From positions 1 through 8,433 of the forward strand of contig JAMOAW010000099.1 of the NCBI GenBank assembly GCA_039908535.1: DNA of 8,433 bases. Direction: 5' to 3'. The notes below the pieces were generated by a model. That model did no database searches. It had not been told where the DNA came from and saw nothing but the letters and a program-made list of their open reading frames with translations. Source of the stretch: JAMOAW01 sp039908535. Lineage in GTDB: Bacteria; Pseudomonadota; Magnetococcia; Magnetococcales; JADFZT01. Shown piece by piece: positions 5,222 through 8,433 of this stretch. The position numbers and the translations under genes are program-made. Position 1 is the first letter of the stretch, and every line of letters begins with the position of its first letter.

Positions 5222-6301
5222 TTGTCCATCTCTCCCCAACGCCCATTTATGATCACAGCCACCCTTTTCCTTGTTTTGACAGGATGCGTTTCCCTCTTTT
5301 GGCGCGATCATCTATTGCAAATTCCTTTAGCTCCCATAACGGTGGCCACGGTACACCTATTTGTCTTGGGTGTTTTAACCATGCTGTTGATTGGATATGC
5401 CTACCACTTTTTACCTCTCTGGACCCACCGCCCTATCCCATGGCCTAGAGCTATTCCTTGGGTAAATTTTTCTTTAACTGTAGGGGTGTTGACCCTATTT
5501 CTTGGGGTTGGCACCCAACTGCATCGCTGGTTTTTGTTGGTCGCATCGGCTGGCGTTGGTTTTGGGTTGGGTTTTTTCTTGCTTCAGGCTGGCTTCGCGC
5601 TCATCCGCTGTCGCTCTCATCACCCCCTTTTGCCACTGATACGTCTGGCCATGTTGGCCTTAACCGGCGTTTTCTTATTGGGGGCGACCTTTTTGGGAGA
5701 GTATGCCCACGGCTTTTTACCCTATGACCGTCTGGCCATGCTCGGGACCCACCTCACCTGGGGATTGTTTGGCTGGGCAGGCCTTTTTATTTTGGCCATT
5801 CGCTGGCATCTTTTAACAAACCAAGGGGAGGTTATTTGGGCGACAGGCGGGGCGTTCCTCACTTTGGTTGGCGTTCCGGTGGCACTATTTTTTTATCCAG
5901 ACACCCCATATGGGCTCTGGCTTGCACTCGCCCCTGGCATAGGGGCGTTTATATGGATGAACAAAGGAGAGCCATTTTTTTCTGGACGGTGGGGTGGAAA
6001 TTTTTTAGCATTGGCCTCTCTGGGGGTATTGCTTGCGTGGCCCCGACATGCCCACGAACTCTGGCGATTTCTTTTCGGTGTTTTATATCTACCGGGTTGG
6101 TCTTTATCTATGCTATTTAAATATTTTTATATTGAAAATCCCTCTCCTTTGGAAAAATCGCACGAAAAATGCCATCTTTTGAGCGTGGCTTTTTTGGTGG
6201 GTGCCGTTGTCTCTGGTTGGCCAGTTGCCTTATTTTTGGGTGGGATACTTTTAATTGGTTCGGCGCTGTTTTATCTGTGGGCACAACAGAGGGTGTTATG
6301 A
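5222..6301 (+). CDS. Polytopic membrane protein resembling NnrS / heme-copper-subunit-I-like proteins
   Basis: 359 residues, almost entirely hydrophobic, about 10-12 TM helices. Two helices carry patterns I associate with NnrS-like and oxidase-subunit-I-like membrane proteins: TVHLFVLGVLTMLLIGYAYHFLP (His45 and His62; see residues 43-65) and GTHLTWGLFGWAGLFILAIRWHLL (His177 and His196; residues 176-198). Such histidines could bind heme or copper, but no CuB-type HH pair or GHFH motif is present, so it is not a catalytic subunit. NnrS-type proteins are linked to NO stress, which suits the divergent Tyr-less enzyme. The start is uncertain: TTG at 5222 has AAAGG nine bases upstream, while ATG at 5249 (residue 10) begins directly at the first helix but lacks a ribosome site. 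Its stop overlaps the next start (ATGA), so it is translationally coupled to an ABC ATPase and could act with it. Family assignment is moderate; function is unproven. Confidence 0.6.
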   Translation: MSISPQRPFMITATLFLVLTGCVSLFWRDHLLQIPLAPITVATVHLFVLGVLTMLLIGYAYHFLPLWTHRPIPWPRAIPWVNFSLTVGVLTLFLGVGTQLHRWFLLVASAGVGFGLGFFLLQAGFALIRCRSHHPLLPLIRLAMLALTGVFLLGATFLGEYAHGFLPYDRLAMLGTHLTWGLFGWAGLFILAIRWHLLTNQGEVIWATGGAFLTLVGVPVALFFYPDTPYGLWLALAPGIGAFIWMNKGEPFFSGRWGGNFLALASLGVLLAWPRHAHELWRFLFGVLYLPGWSLSMLFKYFYIENPSPLEKSHEKCHLLSVAFLVGAVVSGWPVALFLGGILLIGSALFYLWAQQRVL

Positions 6302-7272
6302 AGAGTACCCCTTATGCCGTCTCTATCCAAGAGCTCAGCCACTTATACCCCGGAAAAAGGGGAAAACCACCTCGGACAGCCTTGCATAAACTCACTTTAC
6401 AGATTCAATCCGGTGATTTTTTTGTTTTAACCGGTCCCAATGGCAGCGGTAAATCAACCCTGTTTCGTATTTTATGTGGTCTGGTCAAACCAAGCAGCGG
6501 AACGATTGATATCGATAACCACGATCTTTTTAAACATCCTGAAATCGCCCGCCAACGCATGGGGGTGGTGTTTCAAAAACCGGCGTTGGATAAACATCTC
6601 ACCGTTTTGGAAAACCTGCGCATCCATGCCGATCTCTATGGATTGCCTCTACCGCTATTTCAACAACGCCTTGAGGAATCCCTACTTTGGAGCGATTTAA
6701 AAACACGATTGCACGATCGGGTCGAAACCCTTTCGGGAGGTATGGCCAGACAAACCGAACTGGTCAAAGTGCTGCTGCATTGGCCAAAAATATTGCTTTT
6801 GGATGAACCCACCACTGGACTGGATCCCGTGGGCAGACGCGCCTTTTTGGAAACCATCCAACGCCTGCAAAAAGAGCGCGCAGTCACCATTTTAATGACC
6901 AGCCACCTGTTGACCGAGGCCGAACAGGCCGACCAAGTGGCCATTTTAAGACAGGGTTCCCTCTTGGCCATGGCCTCCCCTGGCGAGCTAAAAGCCAGTT
7001 TAGGTCGCGAAATTTTACTCATTCGCGCCCAACATTTAGACCAACTAGAACAAGATCTCCTGCCTTACCCTGGTTTGATCGTGCATAGACAAAACAACGA
7101 ACTGCGCGTCCAAGGAGAGGACCTGTGGCCACTGATGGAAAAAATGCTGGTGCAAAATCGCGAACGTTTCTACTCTTTAGCCATCAAACAACCCGATCTT
7201 GAAGATCTCTATATCCATTTGACCGGGCAGGCGTTGCAGGCCGAAGAGGAGAAGCTGGAAAATGGGTCTTAA
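6298..7272 (+). CDS. ABC transporter ATP-binding protein, ABC-2 (CcmA/NatA/Drr-like) type
   Basis: 324 residues, all nucleotide-binding motifs intact: Walker A GPNGSGKST (46-54), Q-loop Gln93 (VVFQKP), signature LSGGMARQ (145-152), Walker B ILLLDE with D169 and E170, D-loop GLD (174-176) and switch His203 (TSHLL). The C-terminal extension of about 100 residues ends in PDLEDLYIHLTG, the arrangement common in ABC-2 exporter ATPases. I start it at ATG 6298, overlapping the stop of the upstream membrane protein by ATGA, with GAGGG four to five bases upstream. An open frame reaching back to 6169 only reads the neighbour's sequence out of frame. A cytoplasmic ATPase of this type normally pairs with a separate six-helix permease, which is not visible here; a repeat block follows immediately. 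The substrate cannot be told; lipid, metal-centre maturation or drug export are all open. Confidence 0.93.
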   Translation: MKSTPYAVSIQELSHLYPGKRGKPPRTALHKLTLQIQSGDFFVLTGPNGSGKSTLFRILCGLVKPSSGTIDIDNHDLFKHPEIARQRMGVVFQKPALDKHLTVLENLRIHADLYGLPLPLFQQRLEESLLWSDLKTRLHDRVETLSGGMARQTELVKVLLHWPKILLLDEPTTGLDPVGRRAFLETIQRLQKERAVTILMTSHLLTEAEQADQVAILRQGSLLAMASPGELKASLGREILLIRAQHLDQLEQDLLPYPGLIVHRQNNELRVQGEDLWPLMEKMLVQNRERFYSLAIKQPDLEDLYIHLTGQALQAEEEKLENGS

Positions 7273-7282
7273 AAAAAGGGTC

Positions 7283-7388
7283 TTGTTTTTGACTTTGTTT
7301 TTGACTTTGCTTTTGAATTCGGTTTTGCTTTCTTCAAATAGCAGGGGGGTTGGGGGATGCAATCCCCCAAGGTCTTGTTTTTGATTTT
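7283..7388. repeat. Repeat block E1: 12-bp tandem tract plus hairpin (direct-repeat copy 1)
   Basis: Three tandem units, TTGTTTTTGACT (7283-7294), the same again (7295-7306) and TTGCTTTTGAAT (7307-7318), lead into a hairpin TTGGGGGAT/ATCCCCCAA (7350-7358 with 7362-7370) and the terminal sequence AAGGTCTTGTTTTTGA. Positions 7294-7375 are identical over 82 bp to 8352-8433 at the end of the window. It begins within a few bases of the ABC ATPase stop. Confidence 0.85.
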
Positions 7389-7405
7389 TTTATCTGAATG
7401 GTTAC

Positions 7406-7493
7406 AAAATCAAGACCTTGGGGGGCGGAGAACCGCCCCCCAATCCCCCCACCCTTTTCTTTTGGGTCTGGGGGATTGCCCCCAAGGTCTTGA
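7406..7493. repeat. Palindromic repeat element, copy E2 (both ends present)
   Basis: The most complete short copy: left end AAAATCAAGACCTTGGGG, an 11-bp hairpin with AGAA loop (7418-7428 with 7433-7443), C-rich tract, CCCTTTTCTTTTGGG, a second hairpin TGGGGG-ATTG-CCCCCA, then right end CCAAGGTCTTGA. The left and right ends are inverted copies, so the whole unit can fold as one structure. It ends 60 bp before the degenerate ABC gene. Confidence 0.85.
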
Positions 7494-7553
7494 CTTTGCT
7501 TTTTGTTCAGGCACTCGTTCATCGTCCACACTTAAATGTGGTGGTACCAAACA

Positions 7554-8243
7554 ATGAATCCCATTCTAGAACTCAAACATCTTGTTCTAACCACCCCAGA
7601 TCGAACCCGAGAGTTATGCACCGATATCAACTTGACGGTTTATGCCGGAGAACGGCTGGCGGTGTTGGGCGAGGAGGGGAGTGGCAAGGGAGTATTGTTG
7701 CGGGTTATGGCCGGATTGACGGTGCCAATCCGAGGGGAGATTTTATTTAAAGGACGGCCGCTGCGCATTCCAGGAGGAGGGGATCGTATTGCGCCCATTG
7801 GAGTGCTGTTTCGTTTTCCTGATCCCTACTTTTTAACCTCTACGGTCCGCGAAGAGATTGTTTTGGCACCTGTAGGACAGGGATTAACAGGAACCGCATT
7901 GCAAACGCGGGTGGCATGGGCCATGGAGGTGGCAGGGGTAGCGACGGCTTGGGAGTATCGCTCTTTACTGCAACTCTCCGATGCCGAACGGTGCCGGGTG
8001 GCGTGGGCGGCGGTTTTGGCGGCTCACCCAGGGGTGGTGCTGGCAGATGAACCTGGCTCCCTCTTAGGAGAAAAAGGCGAGATGGTGTTGGCAGAACAAC
8101 TTTTGCAGGTGTGCCGAGAGTTGAATATGGGGATGATTACCTTGACCAGTCGCACAGAACGGGCGCAACGATTCGGAGAAAAGGTACTGCGTTTGGAAAA
8201 AGGACGGGTCATACCTTTTCATGAGTGGGAGGGGGGTATATGA
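7554..8243 (+). CDS. Degenerate ABC ATPase-like protein (CbiO/ECF-type fold), probably impaired catalysis
   Basis: 229 residues spanning a whole ABC nucleotide-binding domain, but with most catalytic signatures changed. Walker A is GEEGSGKGV (39-47): Lys45 is kept, while the following Ser-Thr are Gly-Val. The Q-loop Gln is Arg87 (LFRFPDP), the signature is LSDAE (141-145) instead of LSGGQ, and the switch His is Arg200 (LTSRTE). Walker B VVLADEP (D165, E166) is intact. The segment GVLFRFPDPYFLTSTVREEIVLAP resembles CbiO/EcfA-like ATPases. The reading frame is undamaged, so this looks like a functional but altered subunit, perhaps the catalytically silent half of an asymmetric pair, possibly with the upstream ATPase. 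I start at ATG 7554 (MNPILELKHL) because that is where the domain begins; ATG 7536 would add six residues. Neither has a good ribosome site. Its end overlaps another ATG (ATGA at 8240), but a repeat element begins about 15 bp later. Confidence 0.8.
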   Translation: MNPILELKHLVLTTPDRTRELCTDINLTVYAGERLAVLGEEGSGKGVLLRVMAGLTVPIRGEILFKGRPLRIPGGGDRIAPIGVLFRFPDPYFLTSTVREEIVLAPVGQGLTGTALQTRVAWAMEVAGVATAWEYRSLLQLSDAERCRVAWAAVLAAHPGVVLADEPGSLLGEKGEMVLAEQLLQVCRELNMGMITLTSRTERAQRFGEKVLRLEKGRVIPFHEWEGGI

Positions 8244-8254
8244 TAATGGAAAGA

Positions 8255-8354
8255 AAAGACCTAGAGGGGAGAAAAAGCCCCCCTCGCAATCCCCTCCCCG
8301 CCCACCCTTTATTTATAAAAAAAAAGGGGTCTGGGGGATTGCCCCCAGGGTTTT
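8255..8354. repeat. Palindromic repeat element, copy F (diverged)
   Basis: Same plan as E2 with diverged arms: AAAAGACCTAGAGGGG, a GAGGGG/CCCCTC hairpin, CCCGCCCACCCTTTA facing AAAAAGGGGTC across an A/T-rich centre (8308-8329), then TGGGGG-ATTG-CCCCCA and AGGGTTTTG at the right end. It begins about 12 bp after the stop of the degenerate ABC gene. Confidence 0.75.
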
Positions 8355-8433
8355 GTTTTTGACTTTGCTTTTGAATTCGGTTTTGCTTTCTTCAAATAGC
8401 AGGGGGGTTGGGGGATGCAATCCCCCAAGGTCT
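8352..8433. repeat. Direct-repeat copy 2 of block E1 (runs off the window)
   Basis: 82 bp identical to 7294-7375: two 12-bp units (TTGTTTTTGACT, TTGCTTTTGAAT), the linker TCGGTTTTGCTTTCTTC, and the hairpin TTGGGGGAT/ATCCCCCAA followed by AAGGTCT at the window edge. It has one tandem unit fewer than copy 1. With copy 1 it brackets the degenerate ABC gene in direct orientation. Confidence 0.9.

Noticed and set aside
6169..6297. 43-residue N-terminal extension of the ABC-2 ATPase
   Set aside because: It overlaps the upstream membrane-protein gene out of frame and lacks family similarity; the ATGA-coupled start at 6298 with its GAGGG site explains the gene better.
7177..7531. Overlapping short frames on both strands in the repeat block (7177-7362, 7334-7531, 7357-7557)
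   Set aside because: They consist of translated repeat sequence, with low-complexity Pro/Gly/Lys composition.
7283..8433. CRISPR array
   Set aside because: The repeats are palindromic, of unequal length and spacing, and lie between genes with no uniform spacers or cas genes.

Overview
The window holds two divergent gene groups separated by a gene-free region of about 570 bp (4655-5221), with a dense family of C/G-rich palindromic repeats between the genes. It looks like a pseudomonadotal (proteobacterial) chromosome: the heme-copper enzyme, CtaB and SCO genes are of that style, and the short G- and C-run elements ending in ..CCAAGGTCTTG.. remind me of Magnetococcia-type genomes. The taxonomic guess rests on recall and is weak.

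Left group (minus strand, 4654 down to 84): a 53-residue single-TM protein; a CuA-carrying subunit II with one TM helix; a 576-residue heme-copper oxidase subunit I; CtaB (heme O synthase); then, after a strong intrinsic terminator and a repeat element, an SCO/SenC copper chaperone. Together these are a catalytic core, heme modification and CuA assembly. Subunit I has the B-family (ba3-like) signatures and all heme and CuB histidines. The cross-linked tyrosine expected four residues after the first CuB histidine is instead Gln234 (GHSSQQIN). The layout (subunit II, subunit I, SenC) and this active site fit the sNOR/NorSY group of predicted nitric oxide reductases better than an ordinary oxygen reductase. 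That functional reading is inference.

The region 4655-5221 contains a near-perfect Dnr/Nnr/FNR-type box (TTGATccgtGTCAA, 4899-4912), a sigma70-like promoter for the plus-strand genes (5035-5062) and two repeat elements, one on each side of the box.

Right group (plus strand, 5222 to 8243): a polytopic membrane protein with paired His-containing helices, resembling NnrS or heme-copper-subunit-I-like proteins; a translationally coupled ABC-2-type ATPase with all motifs intact; and, after a 280-bp repeat block, a second ABC ATPase whose catalytic motifs are nearly all altered. No ABC permease is present. The last gene is bracketed by an identical 82-bp direct repeat, and an ATGA overlap at its end runs straight into another repeat element, which suggests repeat-driven disruption of a longer operon.

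Working model: an NO-responsive respiratory locus (predicted proton-channel-poor, Tyr-less B-family enzyme plus its assembly factors) facing a membrane/ABC module of unknown substrate.
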